Both the position numbers and the translations under genes were made by a program. The notes beneath the pieces are model-generated. The model was not told the origin of the DNA. It did not search any database and saw only the letters and a list, made by a program, of their open reading frames with translations. This document shows, piece after piece, positions 11,301 through 23,992 of a stretch of DNA of 64,000 bases. Origin of the DNA: Nematostella vectensis (Eukaryota > Cnidaria > Anthozoa > Actiniaria > Edwardsiidae); NCBI RefSeq assembly GCF_932526225.1, contig NC_064045.1:5407498-5471497 (forward strand), written 5' to 3'. Numbering within the stretch: the stretch's first letter is position 1; every line of letters begins with the position of its first letter.

Positions 11301-14300
11301 GAAAGAGACGTACCAGAGGGTATCGATATTTGGACGGAGAAAGAGACGTACCAGAGGGTATCGATATTTGGACGGAGAAAGAGATGTACCAGAGGGTATC
11401 GAAATTTGGACGGAGAAAGAGACGTACCAGAGATTATCGATATTTGGACGGAGAAAGAGACGTACCAGAGGGTATCGATATTTGGACGGAGAAAGAGGCC
11501 TTCCAGAGGGTATCGATATTTGGACGGAGAAAGAGACGTACCAGAGGGTACCGATATTTGGACGGAGAAAGAGACGTACCAGAGGGTATCGATATTTGGA
11601 CGGAGAAAGAGACGTACCAGAGGGTACCGATATTTTGACGAAGAAAGAGATGTACCAGAGGGTATCGATATTTGGACGGAGAAAGAGATGTACCAGAGGG
11701 TATCGATATTTGGACGAAGAAAGAGGCGAACCAGAGGACATCGATATTTGGACGAAGAAAGAGACGTACCAGAGGGTATCGATATTTGGACGGAGAAAGA
11801 GACGTACCAGAGGGTATCGATATTTGGACGGAGAAAGAGATGTACCAGAGGGTATCGAAATTTGGAAGGAGAAAGAGACGTACCAGAGATTATCGATATT
11901 TGGACGGAGAAAGAGATGTACCAGAGGGTATCGAAATTTGGACGGAGAAAGAGACGTACCAGAGATTATCGATATTTGGACGGAGAAAGAGACGTACCAG
12001 AGGGTATCGATATTTGGACGGAGAAAGAGGCCTTCCAGAGGGTATCGATATTTGGACAGAGAAAGAGACGTACCAGAGGGTACCGATATTTGGACGGAGA
12101 AAGAGACGTACCAGAGATTATCGATATTTGGACGGGAAAAGAGACGTACCAGAGGGTATCGATATTTGGACGGAGAAAGAGGCCTTCCAGAGGGTATCGA
12201 TATTTGGACGAAGAAAGAGATGTACCAGAGGGTATCGATATTTGGACGGAGAAAGAGACGTACCAGAGGGTATCGATATTTGGACGGAGAAAGAGATGTA
12301 CCAGAGGGTATCGATATTTGGACGGAGAAAGAGACGTACCAGAGGGTATCGATATTTGGACGGAGAAAGAGACGTACCAGAGATTATCGATATTTGGACG
12401 GGAAAAGAGACGTACCAGAGGGTATCGATATTTGGACGGAGAAAGAGGCCTTCCAGAGGGTATCGATATTTGGACGAAGAAAGAGATGTACCAGAGGGTA
12501 TCGATATTTGGACGGAGAAAGAGACGTACCAGAGATTATCGATATTTGGACGGAGAAAGAGACGTACCAGAGGGTATCGATATTTGGACGGAGAAAGAGG
12601 CGTACCAGAGGGTATCGATATTTGGACGGAGAAAGAGGCGATCCAGAGGGTATCGATATTTGTAAAGATCTTCCTACGTCTACAAAAAAAACTCGACTAT
12701 ATTCATTTTCAAAGCTAAACAAATTGCCTGCTGTCTAATCAATGGGCTCAGTTCTCTGGTACGATTCCTAAGCTGGACAAGGGGGCCAACTCGATAACCT
12801 TCTAGTTCTTTTTTTTTTTTTTTTGCTCCCTTGCTCGCACTTTGTTTCTAACATCTTTTTTCCTCATTATGAGTTACTTTTCACTAGTTGTCTAATATAT
12901 ATGTTGTAAAATACGAATATAAGCTAAATAAACAAAGATTAAAAAGATAACTGCCCTTCTCCCTTTTTAGACTGGATACGAAAACCACATCACACCCCAA
13001 ATTTTTTATATATTGTTGCTCCTTCCTTCGGTATTATCCTCCTCCCCTCTCCCCCCCGCCCCCATATAAAGAAACCGTTGTCGTTTTAGGGGTCTGGTAC
13101 CGATGAATTTTAGTATCTTTTGAGGAGCTTTCTCCATTGACTAAAAATGGTCACAGTCACTGATTTTCTCTTCTGAATACATTTCCGAAGTTTGCGAAGC
13201 ACCTGCGGTACGGCAGCCCTAAAAATGACAAGAATGGCGCAGGTTTTCCAAATAAGGAACATATTAGTTTCCTTATATGGAAGTGACCGCGTCTGGGAAA
13301 AACTACAATTTTTGGCTAAATTTTCTTGATATGCCCCCCCTTTGTCTCTCCAGATATTCTGAATACCTAGTTTCTTGACCACACAGGGTTCCCAAATCCG
13401 TCACAAAAAAAGAATCGACTGTACGTATTGACTGTATAATATTAAAAAAGATCGGGTCTCCCTCCAGTATTCTTACCTCTTTTGACCAGCCCGCCCCTTC
13501 ATATACAGTACTATAAAAAGGCGCCTCGTTCGATCGCGACTTTAAGCTCGCAACAAACTGGTCGTACTGCGACGTCCTATTAGGATTCACAGACACCAAC
13601 AGAACAGCCTCCATAACCGAAGCGAAAGACTGGCCCTGGGTATCCCCAGGGTACTCCCCACAGAACCATTTTCTTGGAGAAGCAACGTTGTTCCAGACAG
13701 TCCCATGATCCAAAGCGAATAGTATAAAGGCGTAGTCCGTAATGCGCAGACCCAGTCTCTTTGCATAGGCCACACCCTCACGGCCAAGTCTGTAGTCCAT
13801 TGCAAAGACAAATACTGTAAAGAAAGCCCGAGGTCAAACCGAGGTCAGCGAAGATACTTTCTTGCGCATATTTTATAGAATATTGGGGCTTATCAAACAA
13901 TACTGGTGAAAATTCTGTAGTCATTCAAAGCATCTCAGCACTGTGCTGGTGCTGTCTTTCTTTCATTTCATTGACAAGATGACCTATGGTAAGGAAGATT
14001 GTACCTTTCTGACCTCTCAGCTAAGGGGTGTTCAACTGTTATTTTCAAGCGTTTTTATTAGCCAGCATTAAAATTTTCGCCAACCAATGAATGAATGAAG
14101 CCAGAAAGCGGTTAAACGCAATCGCAAATTATTGAAAAAGTCCACATGGATTTGTAGTGGGGAAACGCGCACGCGTTACGTTTTAAGCGGCCAAATGACA
14201 ATAAAAAGAATAAAGCCAGAAAGTCTTATTTACATTGAAAGATGTAATTTTTCGTCGCTCTCTGGTGTGACAGGCGCAGCAATTTCTATGTTCATTTTGG

Positions 14301-17300
14301 CTTGAATTAGCCGATCAAAAAGTCAAGTAACTTCTTACTTTCTTACGTCGCATTACACTTACTTCTAACATCATCGCGCATGCTCCGTAAGACCTTCTCA
14401 AACCCAGCCCCATCATTGGCTGTCGTGTAGAGTGACGCTGATTGGATAGTTTTCTGCACGGCTACTGTTACTCCGTGTAATGTGAGGTATGTATGCATCG
14501 CCTGCGCTCTCTGTCTCCACTCCGGTGAATCCTCTACAACGAGTCCAATCCAGGCCCAGTCGTAAAGTTGTAGAAGTTTGAGAAGGGGAGGGGCCAGGCG
14601 AGAATTTGCGGGAATCGTCCTTGCAAACGTGGAGAAATCCTTTTTGTCAGATAGGACGTCATTTGTACATAGCTGAAAATTTTAACACAAATACACGATC
14701 GTTAGTAAGCTTTCAAAACAAAATGGAATTTAGTCACGTGCATAGGGGGTGCGCCCTCGACGGCCAAAAAGTGGCTGATGGCTTATTTCTTATTAAGAAA
14801 TCTTCAAATCCCATGTTTTTTCCATATGATAACTATGCTGCGCCCCCTTCAGCCAATCCTGGGTACGCCCAGGAATGAATAATACAAAGACTAATTGCAA
14901 TCTGATTGGATGAACTTCGAGCCAATTCCTGATAGCCCGTTTAACGATCAGCGCCTAATCAGGGGTTAAAATGCGCTAATCGTAGGTTAGCTAAGCTACG
15001 GAAAACTCACCGTTCCCGAAAGCCAAGTAATCCCCCGATTTACTAACCCTGGATTAAGCGAGTGAAAAACTGGTTTGACGAGTGAAATTCACGCAGGATA
15101 ACCAGTAACTCAATAGAGAGGAACTCAAATTTACCCCCAAACACCTTCTACATCGCCTTTAATTACCTCCATTTCATTGCCAAAATGTCATTTGCAGGAT
15201 TCGAGTTGGTGCGTGGCACTAGCGAGATTCATTTCAAGTATAAATTTCATGTAACTTTCTGTCTGTCACAATTTTTGAGGCAGCATCGCAACGACGGTCG
15301 CATAACAAAGCAAAATATTAGGATAATTTGATCCCTACATCATTTTTGTGTAACGTCTTTTTTGTCGGTAACTTCATTTTATGGAACTTTAGTTCTACTA
15401 CAAAGTTTGGGAGGCTTGTGTTACGCCAACTAAACCGTAGATTAACGAGTTAACCCACCTCGCGGCGAGCAGAGTTAGATTTTACCTCCAAACTGACCCA
15501 GAGTTAGCGCTAACCAGCGTTTCGGGAATAGAACTAATCCGGGGGTAAAATTTTAATCGTGGGTTAGGGCGAATTTGACCCTCGGTTAGCGCTAATCGGC
15601 TTTTCAGGAACCGGCCCATGGGTTAGAATTTACCTCCAAACTAACCCTGAGCTAGAGTTAACCAACGTTTCGAGAACAGAACCCATCGGGGGGTAAAAAA
15701 TTTAATCGTGGGTTGGGGCGAATTTAACCCTGAGCTAGCGCTAACCAGCGTTTCGGGAACAGAACCAATCCGAGGGTTAAAATTTTAATCGTGGGTTGGG
15801 GCGAATTTAACCCTGGGTTAGCGCTAATCGGCTTTTCAGGAACCGGCCCATGGGTTAGAATTTACCTCCAAATTAACCCAGAGCTAGCGCTAACCAACGT
15901 TTCGGGAACAGAACCAATCCGGGGGTAAAAATACAATCGTGGGTTAGGGCGAATTTAACCCTGACCTAGCGCTAACCAGCGTTTCGGGGACAGAACCAAT
16001 CCGAGGGTTACAAATTTAATCGTGGGTTGGGGCGAATTTAACCCTGGGTTAGCGCTAACCAGCGTTTTGGGAACAGAACCAATCCGAGGGTTAAAAATTT
16101 AATCGTGGGTTGGGGCGAATTTAACCCTGGGTTAGCGCTAATCGGCTTTTCAGGAACCGGCCCAGGACATGACAGGGGCTTCCTAGCTGTGTATATTCTT
16201 AATATATATCATCGCATCTTAATTGACTTAGCCATGATACCACGCGCCACATAGATGAGCCGTATTGAGCGCACATAGAACCTCGCTAAGTCGAAGTCAC
16301 ATAACTCGTGGTGTATTGAGCGTACCATAGAACCTCGCTAAGTCGAACTCAGATAACCCTTGTTGCATTGAGCGAACCAAAAGACCTCGCTAAGTCGAAC
16401 TCAAATAACTCGTGGTGTATTGAGTGTACCATAGAGCCTCGCTAAGTCAAACTCAGATAACTCGTGTTGTATTAAGAATACCATAGAACCTTGCTAAGTC
16501 AAACTCAGATAACTCGTGTTGTATTAAGAATACCATAGAACCTGGCTAAGTTGAACTCAGGTAACTCTTGTTGCATTGAGTGTACCATAGAACCTCGCTT
16601 AGTCGAACTCAGATAACTGTTGTTGTATTGAGCTTACCATAAGACGTCGCTTAGTCGAACTCAGATAACTCTTGTTGCATTGAGCGTACCATAAGACCTC
16701 TCTAAGTCGAACTCAGAGAACTTGTGTTGTATTTAGCGTACCATAGAACCTCGCTAAGTCAAACTCAGATAACTCATGTTGTATTGAGCGTTTGAGCGTG
16801 CCATTGCTAAGTCGAACTCAAGTCGAACCCGTATCCCCTAACTCGAACTAACTTACATTGAATTTTCACTTAGATTTTCGCATTTTTACACAAACAACTG
16901 GAGTGAAACAGATAACTAAAAAAACCGCTAATTTTAAGAAACTAAAAAAAACCATAATAAAGATGCCTGAAAAATGAACCGCAACGAAAAAACGCTTTTT
17001 TAAACGTTTAACGTAAATTAGGTGCCCCCATTGAAACCCTCAATTTTACCGATTTTGATGCTTATTTCGTTTGTTTCTAATTTTTGAGTGAGGATAAATA
17101 TAGTTTGATTTTTGGATAAAGATTTTTTTTCATTATTTTTATAGAAATACAAGCAGCTATTTTTTTTTCAATCGACTCCTGACTGAGTTTATCACTTTTA
17201 CTGTATATCAAGCTTCGAGACCCAAACTTCAAATGGTATCTATTTCTTGTTCCAGTTAAAGGATGTTCGAATCACAGAGGATTCGAGTGACCGGAAATCA

Positions 17301-20300
17301 ACGTTATATTTCCCTTTCTTTTTTCCCGCGAAAAAACTTCGAGCCTCATTATGGTGTGCATTGGCGTCGTGTGAATGTAAAACCACACCACAGACAATGA
17401 TTTTTCAGTTAAAAATTATCCACTCCATTCACTTTTAACCCAAGTACATAGTGTCATTTTAGTCAGAGAAAGCCTTTATCACTTAGAATTTTAAGAGTGA
17501 TATGCCTTCAGTGATAGACGGACACTTCCGTGCTAGCACTGATTTGCGTGGTCTCAAGAGCGAAAAAACGTTTGTGACAAATTAAAATAAATATAGCTGA
17601 AAATGCCCCCTTAAGGTGTCACTCTTCTGATTTTACAATATCTTTGCGTTTATTGATCGTGTTAGTGTCTGAAATTGCATCCGTTGTCTCCGATATATAA
17701 CTTTAATTTTGGGAGCTCTTTTTGATAATGTTTTGCAAGCGTTTCCTTTTGATTTCGTCAAGATATTTATTGTGTGTCTTGCAGAACCGGATAAGGGTAA
17801 TGAATTGATAGGGTGAAACCATGTTTATGAATAAGTGATTAAAATACGTCAAGTGTAAAAGTGCTAACATAATTAAATAAATAATGAATAAAAGAGGAGT
17901 AACCCTCCAAAACAAGTTCGAATGCTTTAGTTTTCTTATTTTTCCCCATTATGTACAACAAGATTATTTCTTGGTGACTTTGTATGCGTAGTAAAAGCTC
18001 ACAACAACAAAATATTTCACCAGTCAAACTCAACTAAAAGTGTGTTGATGCTGGGTGAATGCTGGGTGAATGCTGTATTTGTAAAACGACGTAATAATAA
18101 ATCAAATGAGCTCAGAAGCCCCGAAGTCTGTCAGATATATTGGCTTTATGTCCAAACGCGTAAAAATGTAGTCGACTGAAGGAAATCGAAGGGAATTGAT
18201 CCGGATCCAATTATTTTACAAGAGTCATCATCAATTTTACGCAGAAACTACGAAGTAACTATGATCTAAAATAGAAACAGCTTTAAAAAGTCGTGCTTGC
18301 GTGGACCAAGGTGTCATTACAGCTCCCAATCACCTAAGAAAGGCTGATTTTTGAGCATTGCCAAGTAAGAAGTGGCATGGGGCCTTATGTCACCTTGACA
18401 CTGTTAACTGAACTTCAATAAAGAATGGACTTTTTGGACAATTTGTTTAAACGTGACAACAACACAGACAACATACAGGCGACGTTGTGCCCGAGTTGAC
18501 GGCAAAACAAGCTTGTGTTTTTTTGCACGCTTATGTTTCAATTATGACCCCCCCTTCTTCCTCCCTTTACTAGGGACTGGCAACGCCCTGAATCAGAGAA
18601 ATGAGGTGCAAATTTTATCTGCAAGTAATCCCAAGCGCAGTGGCAAACCATATGGCGCTACAAGGCTGATTCCAGGTTTGATTTTATTGTTGTTGTTGTT
18701 AGCAAGAGATTGGCATAGATCAAACCATACGAATGAGAGTCCCTTATTTCAGCCCTGGAGGTGGCTAACTACGTCATTTCAACGCAATTGACAAGTACTT
18801 GTTTAAAACAGTTGATAAATTATTTTTGGTACCATCTTTATATCAATCCATGACCACACGCCGGGAGAGACAAATATAAATGGACTAAAAGCACAAAACT
18901 TAGATTGTACTTTGTTATGAATTACGATAAAGATAAAGCCGCCGGCACTCCATGGAGAAATTGATTAGGGTATTTTGGCTCCAGGTGCTGTATTGGATGT
19001 AAGACGTCAGAAGTTCCCAAGAGGCCGCACAAGAAGCCACTTATAGTATGAGTAATCATGAGATCTTTATACTCCCACTATCAGATAAGGGCTTTCTCAA
19101 TGATGCCTAGTGCCGTAGCAACGTCACGAATATTGATATGGCGCGCCCTTGTTTTGATAAAAAAAAAAAAACAGAAATGTTGAAGAACACTCCTTGGCGG
19201 AAATTATAATGCTTTTCAGATCATTGTGAGGGGGGGGGCATAGGTTCTGACACCTTTATTGGCATGATTAAACTAACTGATACGCTAGTCTACAACCAAA
19301 CGTAACCATGCGTCTTGAAGAATATGGATAAATCAAAACAATTATCCATTAACGGTTACCAATGCTTGGCTCTGACATTGCTGGACTTTATTTAACACCA
19401 TTAATTTTACGAATAATTAGTACCCATAAGCAATTTACCATTTGCCATTCACCATTTGCACTAACAACCTTTTGTAAAATAGGTGTATATGCTTCATGAA
19501 ACAGCACCTTCACCCTTTAGCAGCCAGAAAACCACAAGAAACGATGAACATATAAACAACAAGCATGCATGTGCATTTATGTCTCCTAAGCTCAAACAGC
19601 ACGTGTCAAAGAACCAGCGGCGATGCGGCAATGAGCTCCTTGCCGCTCCCAAAACCCTGTGTTTATCTCCTATATCCAATCTATAATCCACTACGCGCAT
19701 AAAATACCCGTCTCAAAAACCACCACGGGCTCCTTAAATCCACCCCACAGCCATCCGCGCGTCTTACATACCCGTCTCAACAACCACCTCCCAAACCTTG
19801 AACTATTCCCAAACCCACTACCGAGACCTGACATCCATCCGCCCACAACCCACCTCGCGCGAGAAGCATCTATCTAGCGCATCACCGTGGGCACCTTACA
19901 TGCGGCGGACGCAAATGCGGCCCCCCCTCAAAACGCGCCTTACACATCCAGCCCATAATTAGACTACGAGTTCAAGTATTTTATGAGTCAATAAATAGTC
20001 AACGAGGCGCGTAGACTCATGGAAATCGAGAACGGGTAGTCTAATTGTTTTAGTATAAATCCACTCAGATACTACGTTCAAATTAATGACGATTTTAATA
20101 ATTATCAGTAATAAATAATATAACACAACGAAAAAAGTATATTACAAAAATCAAAACAGTGCGCCCTCGTTTGAAATGCACCCGGTGTTTGCAGCGCGCG
20201 CAGATAAACGAAAATCGAAAACCTTTGCTACAAAACCTTGCAGTCTTCGTTACTTTTAGTGTCCTTTTGTAAGGATGGAAAATGCATTTACTAGAACAGA

Positions 20301-23300
20301 TTTTAAACTAAATTTATCGAATTTGAATCAAGGTTTTTCGTCTCTTTCGCCGGTTTTTTCGCTACTCACTATCTGTGGCTCAATAGATAGAATAGCCGGC
20401 AGCGTGATACAAGGCTACCCAAATAATGGTCAAGAACGCAGATTTGATGAGCAAGTCATGATCTGTTGCTTTTTGCATTTTTTGCGGGGGGGGGGGGGGG
20501 GGGGTAGGGGGTTTGTTGTTGCCGCTGCTGCAAAAATATTATATTAAAAAAGGCAGAAATAAACTTTTTATCAAACATTTATGTATTAACTTGTCGCTCA
20601 CTAGAAATTTTTCTATTTTTTATATTACATTTCTCTTACAGTGAATCTTGAACAAAGGCGTTTTTGTGAACCATTGAAGATGGGCTTGTTATTGTTGCCA
20701 TAGAAACTGGAAATGCTATTTTTTTTAAGTTCAAAAGGCATATGGATTATTATTCCCCTAGAAATTAAAGATAATTTCACGAAGAACTGATTGCGCATTT
20801 CACCTGATTTCCCAATAAGGAAACAAGAAGAGGCCTAGTGCAAAGTCAGATTACAATAAATTTGATTTTACAGGTAATTATTATTTTCCTAATAGCACTA
20901 ATTCCATTTATTTCCACCAAAGACAGTTAACAATGTTACATTTATTTTGTATTGCGTTTTTTGTTGAAGTTTTGCTTGTGTATTTATAGCCGGTCTATCA
21001 CAGACTATAATATCTCTCAACGTATTCACTCGATATCACCAAGTGTTTCATTAAAATCCAAAAAGGACATTCAGAAACAATTAAAGTCAAATGCGAAAAT
21101 GTTATATTCTACCAAACCCATTTGTACATCAAACTCGTATGACATATGGCAATTTGATGTCCTGATCTTCAAGAAACGAAGAATACGAATATTAGAATAG
21201 CAGCTAGTATTTTTAGGGCAAATATTTTTTCAGTACCCCAAATATATCATTACATTATCCTCGAACATTATTACAACGTTCTACACCTTTTGAAAATATT
21301 TTCTTACCAAAAAACGCTTATTATTATTATTATTATTATTCTGATCAATGGCGCAAACGTTTTCTTTTTAACTGGTCTTTTTTATATCCTGCTTAAAAAA
21401 CTATGCTATCCTACCGTTTTCGTTTCTATTGCATTAGCAGAATTTCTGCTCACACAACCAAACTCAATTCCACAGAGATATGTCTTCTAAAAAATACAGC
21501 GAGCAAAGAAAAACATGGTACAAAACAAGGACATTCAGAAACAATTAAAGTCAAATGCGAAAATGTTATATTCTACCAAACCCATTTGTACATCAAACTC
21601 GTATGACATATGGCAATGAGATGTCCTGATCTTCAAGAAACGGAGAATACGAATATGGGAATAGCAGCAAGTATTTTTAGGGCAAATATTTTTTCAGTAC
21701 CCCAAATATATCATTACATTATCCTCGAACATTATGACAACGTTCTACACCTTTTGAAAATATTTTCTTACCAAAAAACGCTTATTATTATTATTCTGAT
21801 CTATGGCGCAAACGTTTTCTTTTTAACTGGTCTTTTTTTATATCCTGCTTAAAAAACTATGCTATCCTACCGTTTTCGTTTCTATTGCATTAGCAGAATT
21901 TCTGCTCACACAACCAAACTCAATTCCACAGAGATATGTCTTCTAAAAAATACAGCGAGCAAAGAAAAACATGGTACGACTGGAACCTCAAAAAAATGAA
22001 TAGCATTTCGAACAGATCTTTATACATTGTTTACAGTGCCACGAGAAAACGCATTTAGAATAAAATGCTCAGATAAATTATAGCAAAGAAAATGTAGTTT
22101 GAGCATAAACAGTATTAATAAACAAACCCGAGATATATATTTAGTTTTCCCAGTCCGCAAATTTGGGAGATCGTTTAAGCCTGTTTATGGAATTCCCCTT
22201 GTATGGGATCTCAGGTTTTTCCTGATCAATTAACTAAAAATGTTGTAGAGAGTTCCGCATTTCAAGTACCCTATGTGATAAGAAATGCGAGCTTTGCAGA
22301 TGGCAAGGAAATCAAACTGTGAAACGTGCTTGGTAGCCTGTATAGAGACCTCCGTAGGTCTACAGGCTACGTGCTTGGTTCTTTGGTTTAAGTGGGAAAA
22401 AACTATAAAAATATATATATATATATATATTATAATATGCACATTTTCATCTTTCTAACACTTGCTAAAATGCTAAAAAATGCTAATGAAATGTGTTTTT
22501 TTCTAGGAAAATAGCCACTAGTGTGTCCTGTTTTTTGACATGTGTGGAAATTTTTGAATAACCGACTGAAAATCACCAACACATTCTGGGCTTGTATTAC
22601 ATATTAAATTGTTTTCATTGTTTTTAAATAATGACGTCTACATTGTTTGGGGATCTTAATTACTATCAAGATTCAAAACTTGTAAAAACACGAAAAAAGG
22701 AACTAAATACTACTTGCGTGGTAATAATAATTCATAATACAAGGTCAATGCCAATATTTTCTCGTAAAATGAACACATCAAGCTATTTATTGTTTATGTT
22801 TTGGTAGACAAGTTTGAAATTAACTTGAAGTTGAAGCCTTCATTTCATTTCTCATTTACCTATAACTTCCTTTATAAGCCGCCTTCATAACCCTGTCATA
22901 TCTGCAATTTATTTCTCTTTGAATCCTTATATAAGCAGGGCTTTGCATTTCTCGCTTTTTGATTGACTCATATTCTTAGTGGCCTATTGTTTAGCCAGGT
23001 TTTCTTATCGTTTGGTTTGCCGATGGATATTGAAGTTCTTTTGACATATCTTTTTTCTTCCTAGCTGGTGTTAATTGTTCAAGCATCCGGGTAGAGTGAT
23101 AAACAAGCATTTGGCGGGTAGGATAAATTCGGAACTCATAAACTTTAATTAATTTAATAAAGCAATACATTATTAATTGAATAGTCTCTTAAGACTTCAA
23201 TTGTTGTGTTTTATGAAAGATCACAAAGGGAGAATTATCACGTTTTTATTGTTATATTTTAGAGGTGTTTTAAAGGTTTTAGTGACGATAATATCTTGCA

Positions 23301-23992
23301 TAGCAGAAAATAGCAAATCTTTAAAGAATTATGGCATATCGCACTAGAATTTAAAATTACTAAACTATACAATACCTGTTTCATGCAATTTATTACGGTA
23401 CCTTAATCTAATATAAATCAAGCACTTTGGAGAGCTCGAGGACACTTGAAAATCGCATAAATACGACCCCAAGAATTGAATTAAAAGCATTAATCCAACA
23501 AACACATAAAAAACGTATGTTTGGCATTTAGTGAAAGTATATTTCTTACATGTTATTGTAATATTATTGTAATATTTGACCCGCACGTGAATTACTTACT
23601 TGAGAAATTAATGGTACATTCAACGCAGAGGCCACTCTTGCTTGCGTTTCGCAGCTACAACCAGGCCCAATAAAAGCTTTCACCCCAGATTTCCATTGGG
23701 AGGCAAAAACTTGTAGAGACGTTGCTTCATTGCATGTTGTAGCATTCCAAACAAAGTCAAAACTTCGACCAGGCAGAAGTTGAGAAGATAGGACTTTCTC
23801 CTTTGCCAAGAGTGCCGCAGAAATATAATATTCCGCGGAAACCACGCTAGAATTACTCGATATGTTATACGGAGCCATTAAACCAATTGTAACACTCTCA
23901 GATATGGAGAATCGTACGCAAATGAGCAGTATACATTGTAAAGTCACAATACACACTGCCCGTTCGAAGATTGCTGTCCTCTGTGTCGGCAT
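8347..23992 (-). CDS. Receptor B: ANF-receptor-domain (NPR/receptor guanylate cyclase-like) protein
   Basis: Six exons join in consistent phase: 23992-23600, 14672-14363, 13814-13477, 10128-9993, 9914-9828 and 8429-8347, giving 449 residues. Residues 1 to about 31 form a signal peptide (hydrophobic VCIVTLQCILLICV). The rest covers essentially a whole ANF-receptor extracellular domain: GLMAPYNIS near the start, GPGCSCETQARVASALNVP, LSDKKDFSTFARTIP, LYDWAWIGLVVED, IFVFAMDYRLG, GAYLYDAIVQFAIAVN, ITGYDRYIDSNGDVDF and the closing region ending GAFK. All junctions have GT donors and AG acceptors. Intron 1 is about 9 kb and intron 3 carries a 38-bp array. After the donor at 8346 I find no convincing exon for a transmembrane, kinase-like or cyclase domain before receptor A starts at 7309, so the 3' end is unresolved: it may be a truncated or ectodomain-only receptor, or exons were missed. 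Unlike receptor A it has no intron after LLPG. Confidence 0.85.
9491..9739. mobile_element. MITE with 30-bp perfect terminal inverted repeats
   Basis: AAAGCCGCATTGTCACCAGT followed by TTACTTCCGG at 9491-9520 recurs exactly in reverse complement at 9710-9739. The element is 249 bp, non-coding and lies in receptor B intron 5. Target-site duplication is unclear. Confidence 0.75.
10152..12662. repeat. 38-bp minisatellite, about 66 units, in receptor B intron 3
   Basis: The unit is GTATCGATATTTGGACGGAG then AAAGAGACGTACCAGAGG, with single-base variants (ATGTACC, GCGTACC, ACGATCC, GACATCG). As 38 leaves remainder 2 on division by 3 and the unit lacks stops on the plus strand, all three plus frames stay open, producing an artefactual frame of more than 800 codons; minus also stays open. 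On the transcribed minus strand the unit is pyrimidine-rich (GTCTCTTTCTCCGTCC) and the array ends about 25 bases before the acceptor of exon 4 (exon starts 10128). Confidence 0.95.
14915..16168. mobile_element. Inverted-repeat element with amplified subterminal GGTTAGCGCTAACC repeats
   Basis: The left end (CCAATTCCTGATAGCCCG, CGCCTAATCAGGGGTTAAAA) resembles the reverse complement of the right end (GGGCCGGTTCCTGAAAAGCC, GATTAGCGCTAACCC). From about 15440 to 16165 the right arm is expanded into alternating units: one of about 83 bp (GCGCTAACCAGCGTTTCGGG ... GAATTTAACCCTGGGTTA) and one of about 66 bp (TAATCGGCTTTTCAGGAACC ... TTACCTCCAA). No coding capacity. It lies in receptor B intron 1. Confidence 0.6.
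16255..16815. repeat. 52-bp minisatellite, about 11 units
   Basis: The unit is AGAACCTCGCTAAGTCGAAC then TCAGATAACTCGTGTTGTAT and TGAGCGTACCAT, with moderate divergence between copies. It directly follows the inverted-repeat element in receptor B intron 1. Confidence 0.85.
16816..21060. other. Receptor B intron 1, no gene recognised
   Basis: AT-rich intronic sequence. Open frames here (for example around 18453-18791 and 19483-19877) are short, show no recognisable domain and lack coding-like context. A short GCTGGGTGAATGCTG duplication occurs at about 18050 and a run of 19 G at 20486-20504. Confidence 0.5.
21065..21975. repeat. Tandem duplication of a ~456-464 bp block
   Basis: The block starting GGACATTCAGAAACAATTAA at 21065 restarts at 21529, and TGTCTTCTAAAAAATACAGC at 21481 recurs at 21937. 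The copies are nearly identical; the period difference comes from a TTA-repeat tract that is longer in the first copy. Non-coding, in receptor B intron 1. Confidence 0.85.
22333..22370. repeat. Small hairpin flanked by a short direct repeat
   Basis: GTAGCCTGTA and AGACCT pair with AGGTCT and TACAGGCTAC. The flanks ACGTGCTTGG on both sides look like a target-site duplication, suggesting a very small foldback insertion. Confidence 0.55.
22410..22436. repeat. (AT)n microsatellite
   Basis: About ten uninterrupted AT dinucleotides followed by TTATAATAT. Confidence 0.8.

Noticed and set aside
10117-12738. Open frames of up to 873 codons on plus and 571 on minus
   Set aside because: They arise because the 38-bp repeat lacks stops in several frames and its period rotates through all three. 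They lie inside a receptor B intron, and the products are monotonous repeats with no domain.
18453-18791. 112-codon plus frame in receptor B intron 1
   Set aside because: Antisense to the gene, no domain, composition like the surrounding intron.
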